Shown: positions 1 through 7,434, counted from the first letter of the stretch. The stretch is 16,385 bases of DNA from Gammaproteobacteria bacterium (GCA_030830595.1 JAURMS010000201.1:1-16385); one strand, 5' to 3'. Numbers and translations are program-made. Notes: generated by a model not told the origin, from the sequence alone.

Positions 1-207
1 CATCATGATGTCCACGAAGACAATATCGGGCTGGTGATCGGCGACTTTCGACAACGCGTCAAAGCCGTCCACCGCCGTGAACACCTCGCAGCCCTCCCTG
101 GCGAGCAGGGTCTCTGCCGTGCGGCGGATCGTCTTGCTGTCATCGATCACCAGTACCTTGAGCCCCTGCAGGCGGGGATCCACACTGGTGGCGGTTGCGG
201 TTTCCAT
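1..207 (-). CDS. pilG: Twitching motility response regulator PilG (5' part, truncated by window edge)
   Basis: This is a single-domain CheY-like receiver of the Pil-Chp chemosensory system, which controls type IV pilus extension and twitching; the family acts in the cytoplasm as a phosphorylation target of the ChpA-type kinase. Only the first 69 residues are present; the gene continues beyond base 1. Visible are the acidic pair in VIDDSKTIRR (residues 20-29), the PilG-typical RRTAETLL and TAVDGFDAL, and FVDIMM with phosphoacceptor Asp66. The ATG at 207 is preceded by a good GGAGGAA ribosome site. It is divergent from gshB, the same arrangement as in Pseudomonas, which supports PilG over other CheY paralogs. 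The missing C-terminus should hold the conserved Thr/Lys of the receiver. Identity is confident from the N-terminal match to known PilG proteins. Confidence 0.93.
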   Translation of the reverse strand, partial: METATATSVDPRLQGLKVLVIDDSKTIRRTAETLLAREGCEVFTAVDGFDALSKVADHQPDIVFVDIMM

Positions 208-392
208 CGATTTCCTCCGGGTGCCGGGGACGCCACCTAAGCAGCGGTTATTTAACATATCGGCGGGCCACCCGTCATGCTGGACCGCCGCTGGCCGAGC
301 CCTCGGCCCGGGTTGCAGGTGTACTATGTCACCTCGGCCCACGAGGCGATTTGGCTCACATTCCGGCAGTTTGCTCCCTGCAAAGGTCCCTA
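208..392. promoter_or_regulatory. Divergent pilG/gshB intergenic region with GC-rich inverted repeats
   Basis: This 185-bp gap separates the divergent pilG and gshB starts and must hold their promoters if neither is transcribed from elsewhere. An AT-rich patch near 248-260 (TTATTTAACATAT) is the only obvious candidate for promoter -10 elements. Two inverted repeats lie on the gshB side: GGCCGA/TCGGCC (293-298 with 303-308, 4-nt loop) and CCTCG/CGAGG (332-336 with 342-346). Neither is followed by a T-run, so they are not intrinsic terminators. I cannot assign a specific regulator. Confidence 0.4.
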
Positions 393-1364
393 ATGACTCG
401 TCCCCCGCGCATTGCCGTCCTGATGGATCCGATCGGGCAGATCAACCCGGCCAAGGACTCGACCCTGGCCATGATGCTGGCCGCCCAGCGCAGGGGGGTC
501 GAACTGCACTGGTTCGGCCAGGGTGACCTGTCTGTGCGGGACGGTCGGGCGCTCGCGCGCCTCAGGCCGGTCACCGTGAACGACCAGCCGACCCACTGGT
601 ACAGCGAGGGCCCGCCGACACAGTTGCCCCTCTCCGAGGTCGACTGCGTGCTGATGCGCAAGGACCCGCCCTTCGATACGGAGTACGTCTACACCACCTA
701 CCTGCTGGAGCGTGCCGAGGCCGCCGGCACGCTGGTCGTCAACCGGCCGCAGGGCCTGCGCGACATGAACGAAAAGGTGTTCACGGCGTGGTTCCCGGAC
801 TGTTGCGCGCCAACCCTGATCACCCGTGACATGACGGAGATGGCGGCCTTCATGGCCGAGCACGGCAGGATCGTCTGCAAACCGCTGCACGGCATGGGGG
901 GACGCTCGATTTTCGCGCTCGATCAGGGCGACAAGAACGCGCGCGTGGTCTTCGAGACCCTGACCGAATACGGACAACGCTATGCCATCGTGCAGCGCTA
1001 CCTGCCGGAAATCGTCACGACCGGAGACAGCCGGATCCTGCTGGTGGACGGCGAACCGGTGCCCTACGCGCTGGCCAGGATCCCGGCCGCCGACGACAAC
1101 CGCGGCAACCTGGCGGCCGGGGCGAAGGGAATCGGCCGGCCGCTCGACGAGCGTGACCGCTGGCTATGCAGCCGGATCGGACCTGTGCTCAGGGAGCGAG
1201 GCATGCTGTTCGTCGGGCTGGACGTGATCGGCGGCTTCGTGACCGAGATCAACGTGACCAGTCCCACCGGGATTCGCGAACTGGATCGGCAGTTCGGGCT
1301 GGACATCGGTGGCCAGCTGATGGAGGCCATCCTCGTCCGGCTCGCTCACCGTTCCCGGGCATGA
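393..1364 (+). CDS. gshB: Glutathione synthetase
   Basis: It catalyses the second step of glutathione synthesis: gamma-glutamylcysteine + glycine + ATP. It is a cytosolic ATP-grasp enzyme. The 323-residue product matches the usual bacterial length (about 316). The N-terminal domain shows IAVLMDPIGQINPAKDST (7-24) and the typical DCVLMRKDPPFD (84-95). The ATP-grasp part shows CKPLHGMGGRSIF (162-174), RIPAADDNRGNLAAG (229-243) and the metal/substrate segment EINVTSPTGIREL (285-297). The open frame extends upstream to 195, but the ATG at 393 is chosen because it has AAAGG six bases ahead and the protein then begins like known GshB. Its stop overlaps the start of the tonB-like gene (ATGA). The gshA partner is not in the window. 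Confidence 0.97.
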   Translation: MTRPPRIAVLMDPIGQINPAKDSTLAMMLAAQRRGVELHWFGQGDLSVRDGRALARLRPVTVNDQPTHWYSEGPPTQLPLSEVDCVLMRKDPPFDTEYVYTTYLLERAEAAGTLVVNRPQGLRDMNEKVFTAWFPDCCAPTLITRDMTEMAAFMAEHGRIVCKPLHGMGGRSIFALDQGDKNARVVFETLTEYGQRYAIVQRYLPEIVTTGDSRILLVDGEPVPYALARIPAADDNRGNLAAGAKGIGRPLDERDRWLCSRIGPVLRERGMLFVGLDVIGGFVTEINVTSPTGIRELDRQFGLDIGGQLMEAILVRLAHRSRA

Positions 1365-2239
1365 GCCAGGCGGATTTCACGCCGGAGCGCTTTTCGATCG
1401 ACGACCGGCTTAGCGTGACGCTGGTCCTGGCGGCCGTCTTCCACCTGATCATCGTCCTGGGTGTCACCTTTTCGCCTCCGCGGCCAGACCCGACCACCGA
1501 AGGCCGGACCCTCGAAGTGCTGATCGTCAGCGATTCGCTGCCGGAATCCAGCCAGAACGAGGCGGCGGCTTATGCGGCCAATCGCACCCAGGAGGGCAGT
1601 GGTGAGGCAGCGGATGACGCCAGGACCCGTCGCGCCCGCTCCGGGCTACCGGGGACGACGCCCGGCCCGGACTCCCCGGCAGGCGCGGGCGCCGATTCAT
1701 TGCGCCGTGCCGAGCAGGATCGCCTTCTGGCGAGCGCTGCCCCGGCCCCGGCAACCGCCAGCCAGCAGGATCGTGCGCAACCGGCGGCCGGGCAGACCGG
1801 CGGTCGCACCCTGCTGCTCCTCGGGCAGCAAGACGAGTCCACCCTCCTGCGCGGCAAGCCAAGGGAGCTGGTCATCGGTCCCAGCACCAGCGAGGCACGC
1901 GCCGCTTTGTATCTGGACGGCTGGCGGCGCAAGGTGGAACGTATCGGCACGGTCAACTTCCCGGCGGAGGCCCGCCGGCGCCGCAACAGCGGGTCACCCT
2001 GGGTGGAGGTGGTCATCACCTCGGACGGCAAGCTGGCTTCAGTGACGGTCAAGCGCGGCAGTGGCCACGCGGAGCTCGACCGGGCCGCCGTGCAGATCCT
2101 CAATATGGCGGCGCCTTTCGAGCCTTTCCCTGCGGAGCTGGCCGAACGCTACGACTCGCTGCGCTTTGCGTATGAGTGGCAGTTCGTGGGCGGCCAGCTG
2201 TCCGGCTCCACCGTGACGATCCCGGCGCGACCCAGATAG
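1361..2239 (+). CDS. tonB3: TonB family energy-transducing protein (TonB3-like)
   Basis: TonB proteins span the inner membrane and carry proton-motive energy to outer-membrane partners. The 292-residue product has a short cytoplasmic N-terminus, one membrane segment at about 18-36 (LSVTLVLAAVFHLIIVLGV), a long low-complexity periplasmic linker at about 60-180 rich in Ala, Gln, Gly and Ser, and a C-terminal TonB domain at about 183-280 starting YLDGWRRKVERIGTVNFP and including VEVVITSDGKL and LDRAAVQIL. The Pro-Glu/Pro-Lys repeats of classical TonB are absent. In P. aeruginosa the gene at this position, tonB3, is reported to be needed for twitching and pilus assembly, which fits pilG and pilTU nearby. 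It starts inside the gshB stop (ATGA), implying translational coupling. No exbB/exbD is present. The family is sure; the TonB3 role rests on synteny. Confidence 0.85.
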   Translation: MSQADFTPERFSIDDRLSVTLVLAAVFHLIIVLGVTFSPPRPDPTTEGRTLEVLIVSDSLPESSQNEAAAYAANRTQEGSGEAADDARTRRARSGLPGTTPGPDSPAGAGADSLRRAEQDRLLASAAPAPATASQQDRAQPAAGQTGGRTLLLLGQQDESTLLRGKPRELVIGPSTSEARAALYLDGWRRKVERIGTVNFPAEARRRRNSGSPWVEVVITSDGKLASVTVKRGSGHAELDRAAVQILNMAAPFEPFPAELAERYDSLRFAYEWQFVGGQLSGSTVTIPARPR

Positions 2240-2251
2240 GGACCTTCCACT

Positions 2252-2280
2252 TTGACCGTCGGGCAGTGGTTGCCGATACT
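2252..2280 (+). promoter_or_regulatory. Candidate sigma70-type promoter upstream of yqgE
   Basis: TTGACC (2252-2257) and GATACT (2275-2280) are separated by exactly 17 bases, a good match to the sigma70 -35/-10 consensus (5/6 and 4/6). Expected initiation about 7 bases downstream falls at 2287, the A of an in-frame yqgE ATG, so the transcript could be leaderless. No Shine-Dalgarno sequence precedes any of the three candidate ATGs (2281, 2287, 2293). The site lies in the 41-bp gap after tonB. Confidence 0.45.
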
Positions 2281-2859
2281 ATGCGCATGGGCATGGGCAA
2301 GGCGCACTACTTCACCAACCAGTTGCTGGTCGCGATGCCGTCCCTCAACGATCCGAATTTTTCCCAGACCGTCACGCTCATCTGCGAACACTCCGAGAAG
2401 GGCGCCCTGGGGATCGTGATCAACCGGCCCATGGACATGCGCCTGGGCGAGGTACTGGAGCAGTTGTCGTTGGAAGCACGGGACCCGGTGGTCGCCGACT
2501 GGCCCATCCTGCGTGGGGGTCCGGTACACCCGGACCGGGGTTTCGTATTGCACCGGCCCACCGGGCATCGCTGGGACTCCTCCCTGGACGTGTCGGAGCA
2601 TCTGCAGGTCACCACCTCGCGTGACATCCTCGAGTCGATCGCCCGCGGCGACGGCCCCCGGGAGGGCCTGATGGCCCTGGGCTATGCGGGCTGGGAAGCC
2701 GGCCAGCTCGAGGAAGAGGTTCTGGGCAACTCCTGGTTGACCGTGCCCTGCGATGAGGCCCTCTTGTTCAGCGTGCCCTTCGAGCAGCGCTGGAGCGCGG
2801 CAGCACGCCTGCTCGGCATCGATCCCTCCCGCCTCAGTCACCTCTCCGGCCACGCCTGA
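2281..2859 (+). CDS. yqgE: YqgE/AlgH family protein
   Basis: This is a conserved protein of the UPF0301 (YqgE/AlgH) family with no proven biochemical activity; in Pseudomonas AlgH has been linked to transcriptional control of alginate. The 192-residue product contains the family signatures: TNQLLVAMPSLNDPNFSQTV near the N-terminus, GALGIVINRP (about 41-50), a GGPV-containing segment followed by RGFVLH, and GYAGWEAGQLEEE near the C-terminus. The frame opens upstream at 2176, but that extension overlaps tonB and is not family-like. Three ATGs (2281, 2287, 2293) are equally possible; none has a good ribosome site. ruvX begins 2 bases after its stop, the usual yqgE-yqgF pairing. Confidence 0.93.
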   Translation: MRMGMGKAHYFTNQLLVAMPSLNDPNFSQTVTLICEHSEKGALGIVINRPMDMRLGEVLEQLSLEARDPVVADWPILRGGPVHPDRGFVLHRPTGHRWDSSLDVSEHLQVTTSRDILESIARGDGPREGLMALGYAGWEAGQLEEEVLGNSWLTVPCDEALLFSVPFEQRWSAAARLLGIDPSRLSHLSGHA

Positions 2860-2861
2860 AC

Positions 2862-3314
2862 GTGCCGGACAAGGCGCTGGCGGTCATGGCGTTTGATTAC
2901 GGCTTGCGGCGGATCGGGGTAGCCGTCGGCAATACGCTGAGCGGCACCGCCGAGGCGCTGGCCACCCTGCCCGCCAACGACGGCGAGCCCGACTGGCGGC
3001 TGATCGACAAGACCCTTGCCGAATGGCGACCGGCACTGGCCGTGGTGGGCATCCCGCTGGGGATGGACGACCGCCGCTCGACCCTGACCGGACGTGCGGA
3101 GGCTTTTGCGGCAGAGCTGGGGCGACGTTACGGGATCGAGGTGGTGAGCGTCGACGAACGCTTGTCCTCACGTGAGGCCGAGGACACCCTGCGCGAACGC
3201 CGGCGAGCCGGCACGCTGCGCCGCAGGGTGGCCAAGGGTGACATCGACCGGGAGGCCGCGCGGGTGCTGCTGGCCCAGTGGCTTGAGCATCAGCAGACAG
3301 GCAGACCGGACTGA
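2862..3314 (+). CDS. ruvX: Holliday junction resolvase-like protein RuvX (YqgF)
   Basis: This is a small RNase H-fold nuclease family protein; in E. coli YqgF is implicated in 16S rRNA 5' maturation or resolvase-like cleavage and is near-essential. The product is 150 residues (E. coli 138). Key acidic positions are visible: the first-strand Asp in MAFDYGLRRIGVAVG (Asp12), the Glu in VVSVDERLSSREAE, and the C-terminal Asp in KGDIDREAARVLL. The mid-region VVGIPLGMDD corresponds to the family's VGLPLNMDG. I take the GTG at 2862, two bases after the yqgE stop, because alignment with YqgF requires several residues before AFDYG; an ATG at 2886 is the alternative. There is no strong ribosome site, so coupling to yqgE is likely. 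Confidence 0.93.
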   Translation: MPDKALAVMAFDYGLRRIGVAVGNTLSGTAEALATLPANDGEPDWRLIDKTLAEWRPALAVVGIPLGMDDRRSTLTGRAEAFAAELGRRYGIEVVSVDERLSSREAEDTLRERRRAGTLRRRVAKGDIDREAARVLLAQWLEHQQTGRPD

Positions 3315-3321
3315 GGGACAC

Positions 3322-4290
3322 ATGGAACCTTTCTCGCAATTCGCTGCCGACGGCCGTCTTCGTCACCTGATCACGCTCGAGGGACTGGAACCCGAGCTGT
3401 TGCGCGAGTTGCTGGCTCGAGCCGAACATTTCCTGAGGGTCATGGAACAGGGCGGCGATCATGGGCCGGAACTGGCCGGACTCACGGTCGCCAACATGTT
3501 CTCTGAGCCCTCCACCCGCACCCGCGCCTCCTTCGAGCTTGCTGCCCTGCGACTCGGCGCCGACGTGATCAACCTCGACGTGATGCTGTCCTCGCGCGTG
3601 AAGGGCGAGTCCATCCTCGACACGATCTACACCCTGCAGGCCATGAAGGTGGACTTTTTCATCATCCGCGATGCGCAGCCCGGCGTCACCCAATACGTCG
3701 CTGAGCACGTGGACCCCACGGTCAGCGTGGTGTCCGGCGGCGAGTCGAGCCTCACCCACCCAACCCAGGGACTGCTCGATGCGCTGACCATCCTTCAGTA
3801 CAAGGGCGGCTTCCGCGACCTGGTGGTGTCCATCGTCGGCGACATCCGCCACTCCCGGGTGGCTCGCTCGGCCTGGCAGGCACTGTCCATCCTGGGCACG
3901 GGTGAGGTCAGGCTGGTTGGACCCGCGGAGCTGATGCCGGAGGAAGGCGACTTTCCGGGCGCCTCGCGCCACGAGGAACTCGACTCCGGCCTCGACCATG
4001 CCGATGTGGTCATGATGCTGCGCATCCAGAACGAACGGATGGAGCAGGCGCGCGTGCCCGACGCAGACCGCTACTTCGACCGCTACGGCCTCACCGCAGA
4101 GCGGCTGCGCCGGGCGAGGCCGGAAGCGATCGTGATGCACCCAGGCCCGATGAACCGTGGCGTGGAAATCGCCTCGGACGTAGCCGACGGGCCGCAATCG
4201 GTGATTCGCCGCCAGGTCACCAACGGGGTGGCGGTCAGGATGGCCGTGCTGGCCCATCTGGCCGCCAGGGCACGGGAGCGCGCAGCATGA
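3322..4290 (+). CDS. pyrB: Aspartate carbamoyltransferase catalytic subunit
   Basis: It condenses carbamoyl phosphate with aspartate to N-carbamoyl-aspartate, the committed step of pyrimidine synthesis. The 322-residue product carries the carbamoyl-phosphate motif FSEPSTRTR (60-68), the SSRVKGES loop (90-97) from the neighbouring subunit, HPTQGLLDAL (146-155), and HPGPMNRGVEI (273-283). The ATG at 3322 has GAGGG five bases ahead; the longer upstream frame lies inside ruvX. The next gene, pyrK-like, overlaps by 4 bases. In Pseudomonas, pyrR precedes and a pyrC-like pseudo-dihydroorotase follows pyrB; neither is here, nor is a pyrI regulatory subunit, so the holoenzyme composition is unclear. 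Confidence 0.97.
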   Translation: MEPFSQFAADGRLRHLITLEGLEPELLRELLARAEHFLRVMEQGGDHGPELAGLTVANMFSEPSTRTRASFELAALRLGADVINLDVMLSSRVKGESILDTIYTLQAMKVDFFIIRDAQPGVTQYVAEHVDPTVSVVSGGESSLTHPTQGLLDALTILQYKGGFRDLVVSIVGDIRHSRVARSAWQALSILGTGEVRLVGPAELMPEEGDFPGASRHEELDSGLDHADVVMMLRIQNERMEQARVPDADRYFDRYGLTAERLRRARPEAIVMHPGPMNRGVEIASDVADGPQSVIRRQVTNGVAVRMAVLAHLAARARERAA

Positions 4291-5171
4291 AGGACAACCG
4301 CGGCAGCATTTTCGTCGAGGACGCTGCAGTCATCGGCCAGGAGATCCACGAGGCCGGACAATACATCCTGCGCCTGCAGGCGCCACGCTGCGCGAGTGCA
4401 GCCAAGCCCGGCAGTTTCGTACACCTCACCTGCGGCCCGGAACTGCCCATGCGCCGACCCCTGTCGATCATGCGGGCCAGTCCGCGCGAAGGCTGGCTGG
4501 AGATCTTGTACAAGGTCCAGGGACAGGGGTTGGATTACCTCTCGAAGCGCAAGCCGGGCGACAAGCTGTCCTGCATGGGCCCGATCGGCCGCGGCTTCTG
4601 CCCCGACCCCGCCCGGCCACGCTGCCTGTTGCTGGGCGGCGGCGTGGGCATCCCACCGATGATTTTTCTCGCCGAGGCGCTGGCTGCGGAGGCGGACGGT
4701 CCCTGGAAACCGCTGGTGCTGATGGGCTCCGAGGTGCCCTTCCCCTTCAGGCCCCGGCCGTCCACCCTGCTGATCCCATCCATGCCGGAAGGCGTGATCG
4801 CCTCCATGCCCCTGCTGGAGGGATGGGGGGTGCCGAGCCGGCTTGCTTCGCGTTCCGGCTTTGCCGGCTGCTTCGACGGCTACGTCACCGAACTGGGCCG
4901 CGCCTGGCTGAACGGCCTGGACGATCGCGCGCGGGACGAGGTCACGATCTTCGCCTGCGGGCCGACACCGATGCTGGCTGCCTGCGCGGCGCTCGCCCAG
5001 GATTTCAACCTGCCCTGCCAGGTGTCCCTGGAGGAGCACATGGCCTGCGCGGTGGGCGGTTGTGCAGGGTGCACCGTCCTGGTCCAGACGCCCTCGGGTC
5101 CGGCCATGAAGCGGGTGTGCGTGGACGGACCGGTGTTCGACGCCCTGCAGGTCTTCCCGCCGGCCGCCTGA
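4287..5171 (+). CDS. pyrK: Dihydroorotate dehydrogenase electron transfer subunit-like FAD/[2Fe-2S] protein (PyrK family)
   Basis: PyrK is the FAD- and [2Fe-2S]-containing subunit that lets class 1B dihydroorotate dehydrogenase (PyrD) pass electrons to NAD+. The 294-residue product shows the whole family plan: an FAD-binding beta-barrel with RRPLSI (56-61), an NAD-binding fold with LLGGGVGIPP (115-124) and FACGPTPML (222-230), and a C-terminal iron-sulfur module with Cys254, Cys259, Cys262 and Cys278 (C-x4-C-x2-C-x15-C). Its ATG overlaps the pyrB stop, strongly tying it to pyrimidine synthesis. Most gammaproteobacteria use the quinone-linked class 2 enzyme and lack PyrK, so the context is unusual. 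No pyrD is in the window. It could instead be another small ferredoxin-reductase-like protein, but motif order and neighbour favour PyrK. Confidence 0.85.
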   Translation: MKDNRGSIFVEDAAVIGQEIHEAGQYILRLQAPRCASAAKPGSFVHLTCGPELPMRRPLSIMRASPREGWLEILYKVQGQGLDYLSKRKPGDKLSCMGPIGRGFCPDPARPRCLLLGGGVGIPPMIFLAEALAAEADGPWKPLVLMGSEVPFPFRPRPSTLLIPSMPEGVIASMPLLEGWGVPSRLASRSGFAGCFDGYVTELGRAWLNGLDDRARDEVTIFACGPTPMLAACAALAQDFNLPCQVSLEEHMACAVGGCAGCTVLVQTPSGPAMKRVCVDGPVFDALQVFPPAA

Positions 5172-5174
5172 CCA

Positions 5175-5194
5175 GCATCAACCGAAGTTGATGC
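5175..5194. terminator. Perfect 8-bp hairpin with UUCG loop between convergent pyrK and pilU-like genes
   Basis: GCATCAAC (5175-5182) and GTTGATGC (5187-5194) pair perfectly around a 4-base loop. Read on the minus strand the loop is TTCG closed by a C-G pair, the exceptionally stable cUUCGg tetraloop. The hairpin overlaps the last codons and stop of the pilU-like gene and starts 3 bases after the pyrK stop. No T-run follows on either strand, so it is not a standard intrinsic terminator; it may protect 3' ends or assist Rho-dependent termination. Structure is certain as sequence; function is inferred. Confidence 0.45.
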
Positions 5195-6293
5195 GCGCCT
5201 CGAGGTTGGTGCGCGAGTCAGCCTGGGCCAGGGCTTCCTCCGGATCGACCTTGCCCGACTTCACCAGCTTCAGCAGTGCCGTGTCGAAGCTCTGGATGCC
5301 GCGCTCGGAAGAGGACTCGATCGCCTCCTTGATGGACACCACGTCGCCCTTCTTGATCAGCTCGGAGATGAAGGGGGTGTTGATCATGACCTCGATGGCA
5401 GCGCAGCGCTTGCCATCCTTGCTGCGCACCAGGCGCTGGGACACGATTGCGCGCAGGTACTGGGACAGGTCCAGGAAAATCTGTCCGTGCTGGTCCTTGG
5501 GGAACATGTTGATGATGCGGTCCAGCGCCTCGGCGCAGTTGTTGGCATGCAGCGTCGAGAGGACCAGGTGCCCGGTGCCACCCATGGCGATGGCCGTTTC
5601 CATGGTCTCTCGGTCGCGGATCTCACCAATCAGGATCACGTCCGGCGCCGCCCGCATAGCCGAGCGCAGCGCATTGTGGAAACTGCGCGTGTCCAGGCCC
5701 ACCTCGCGCTGGTTGATGATCGACTTCTGGTTGGCATGCAGGAACTCGATCGGGTCCTCGATCGTCAGGATGTGATCTGAAGCGTTCAGGTTACGGTGAT
5801 TGATCATGCCGGCCAGGGTGGTCGACTTGCCAGACCCGGTGGATCCAACCATTAGGATCAGGCCGCGCTTCATCATCACCAGGTCGGCCAGGATGGCCGG
5901 CGCGCCGAGGCTCTCCAGCAGCGGAGGCTCGACTGCGATGAAGCGCAGCACGATGGCCGGATATCCGCGCTGGTGAAAGATGGCTGCCCTGAAGCGGCCG
6001 AGACCCGGCTCGGAGATCGCAAAGTCGATCTCGAGATTCTCGTTGAACATCTCCAACTGCTCGGGGGTCATCAGGTTATGGGCAATCTGCCGCACCGTAT
6101 CCGGCCGCAACACCTGCTTGTTGACCGGGTAGATGGTCCCCTCGATCTTGATCTTGACGGGCGCGAACGAAGTGAAAAACAGGTCGGATGCCCGCTTCTC
6201 CGACATCAGCCGGAGGTAGGCCTTGATATTGACCTTCTCGCCCGCCGACTCTTCGCCCTGCGGGACGCCTTCCTCAGTAGAGGTTTCCTTCAT
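5178..6293 (-). CDS. Second PilU-like type IV pilus ATPase (PilT/PilU family)
   Basis: This is a PilT/VirB11-class secretion ATPase and the third tandem family member here. The 371-residue product has an acidic extension of about 20 residues, a PAS-like N-terminal domain (SDLFFTSFAPVKIKIEG), Walker A GSTGSGKST (150-158), Asp box LTIEDPIEF (176-184), Walker B VILIGE (219-224) and His box TGHLVLSTLHANN (240-252). All ATPase motifs are intact. It lacks the PilT C-terminal AIRNLIRE and has TPFISELIKKGD instead, as PilU-type proteins do, so a PilU-like accessory retraction role is inferred. Where PilT and PilU read AETGHL it reads GGTGHL. ATG 6293 is chosen over an in-frame start at 6410 because GAGGA precedes it; it overlaps pilU by 20 bases. 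Probably cotranscribed pilT-pilU-this gene. Confidence 0.88.
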   Translation of the reverse strand: MKETSTEEGVPQGEESAGEKVNIKAYLRLMSEKRASDLFFTSFAPVKIKIEGTIYPVNKQVLRPDTVRQIAHNLMTPEQLEMFNENLEIDFAISEPGLGRFRAAIFHQRGYPAIVLRFIAVEPPLLESLGAPAILADLVMMKRGLILMVGSTGSGKSTTLAGMINHRNLNASDHILTIEDPIEFLHANQKSIINQREVGLDTRSFHNALRSAMRAAPDVILIGEIRDRETMETAIAMGGTGHLVLSTLHANNCAEALDRIINMFPKDQHGQIFLDLSQYLRAIVSQRLVRSKDGKRCAAIEVMINTPFISELIKKGDVVSIKEAIESSSERGIQSFDTALLKLVKSGKVDPEEALAQADSRTNLEARINFG

Positions 6294-7431
6294 CGGTGTC
6301 CTCGGCAATACGCAGGTTTCCGTCAAGTTCATCGGTCTTGTCGTCGCGCTTGCTCTCCAGCTTGATTCGCAGGCGCAGTTCGTTCTTCGAGTCGGCGTTG
6401 CGCATGGCATCCTCGTAGGAAATCTTCCTGGCCTCGTAGAGGTCGAACAGTGCCTGGTCGAAGGTCTTCATACCCAGCCGGTTCGACCGTGCCATGACTT
6501 CCTTGATCTTCGCCACCTCGCCGCGGAAGATCAGGTCCGCCACCAGCGGGGTACCGATCAGGATCTCCATGGCTGCGGCGCGACCTTCCTCGTTTTCGCG
6601 CGGGATCAGTCGTTGGGACAGCAGCGAGCGAATATTAAGCGACAGGTCCATCAACAGCTGTTCGCGTTTTTCCTCGGGAAAGAAGTTGATGATGCGATCG
6701 AGCGCCTGGTTGGAGCTGTTGGCATGCAGGGTGCCGAGGACCAGATGGCCGGTCTCCGCGAACTGGATTCCGTACTCCATGGTTTCTCGGTCACGGATCT
6801 CGCCGATCATGATCACATCGGGCGCCTGACGCAGGGTGTTCTTGAGCGCGTTGTGCCAGCTCTCGGTGTCCACCCCGATCTCGCGGTGGGTGACCACGCA
6901 GCCACGGTGGGGATGCACGTACTCCACAGGGTCTTCGATGGTGATGATATGCCCGCGCGACTTCTCGTTGCGGTAGCCGATCATGGCCGCCAGCGTGGTC
7001 GACTTGCCGGAACCCGTTGCGCCCACCACGATCACCAGGCCCCGCTTGGCCATGACGATGTCCTTGAGTACCGGAGGCAGGTCCAGTTCGTCCAGCGACG
7101 GGATGCGAGACTGGATGGTACGGATCACGCAGCCCGTATTGCCCTGCTGGAGGAAGGCGCTGACGCGAAAGCGGCCGATACCCGGGGGAGAAATGGCGAA
7201 ATTGGCCTCCTTGGTGGAGTCGAATTCGCGGGTGTGGCGGTCGTTCATGATGGAACGGACCATCACCGCCGACTGCTCGGGGCTGAGCGCCTTGTCCATC
7301 TGCGGCCTGACCTCACCGTCTATCTTGATCGCCGGGGGAAAACCCGCAGTGATGAACAGGTCCGAGCCCTTGCGCTCCACCATCCGGCGCAGGAGATCCT
7401 GCATCAGCTTGATCGCCTGATCCCGCTCCAT
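6274..7431 (-). CDS. pilU: Type IV pilus retraction accessory ATPase PilU
   Basis: PilU is a PilT paralog that works with PilT in forceful pilus retraction; it is a cytoplasmic hexamer at the pilus base. The 385-residue product matches Pseudomonas PilU in length and sequence, beginning with a helix leading to MVERKGSDLFITAGFPPAIKIDGEV (17-41). Walker A is GATGSGKST (137-145), Asp box ITIEDPVEY (163-171), Walker B VIMIGE (206-211) and His box AETGHLVLGTLHANSS (225-240). The PilT AIRNLIRE motif is replaced by TPLVADLIFRGE (294-305). The C-terminal tail (about 358-385) is charged, as in known PilU. It starts 3 bases after the pilT stop and ends 20 bases inside the next ATPase gene, consistent with one operon. 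Confidence 0.94.
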   Translation of the reverse strand: MERDQAIKLMQDLLRRMVERKGSDLFITAGFPPAIKIDGEVRPQMDKALSPEQSAVMVRSIMNDRHTREFDSTKEANFAISPPGIGRFRVSAFLQQGNTGCVIRTIQSRIPSLDELDLPPVLKDIVMAKRGLVIVVGATGSGKSTTLAAMIGYRNEKSRGHIITIEDPVEYVHPHRGCVVTHREIGVDTESWHNALKNTLRQAPDVIMIGEIRDRETMEYGIQFAETGHLVLGTLHANSSNQALDRIINFFPEEKREQLLMDLSLNIRSLLSQRLIPRENEEGRAAAMEILIGTPLVADLIFRGEVAKIKEVMARSNRLGMKTFDQALFDLYEARKISYEDAMRNADSKNELRLRIKLESKRDDKTDELDGNLRIAEDTDEGNLY

Positions 7432-7434
7432 GGA

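Noticed and set aside
293..346. Inverted repeats ahead of gshB as a riboswitch or attenuator
   Set aside because: Two short GC hairpins are present, but no conserved riboswitch core, leader peptide or T-run is visible.
2884..4257. 457-codon minus-strand frame opposite ruvX and pyrB
   Set aside because: Both plus-strand genes have full family motifs; the antisense frame is low-complexity and runs across two genes, typical of a GC-rich shadow frame.
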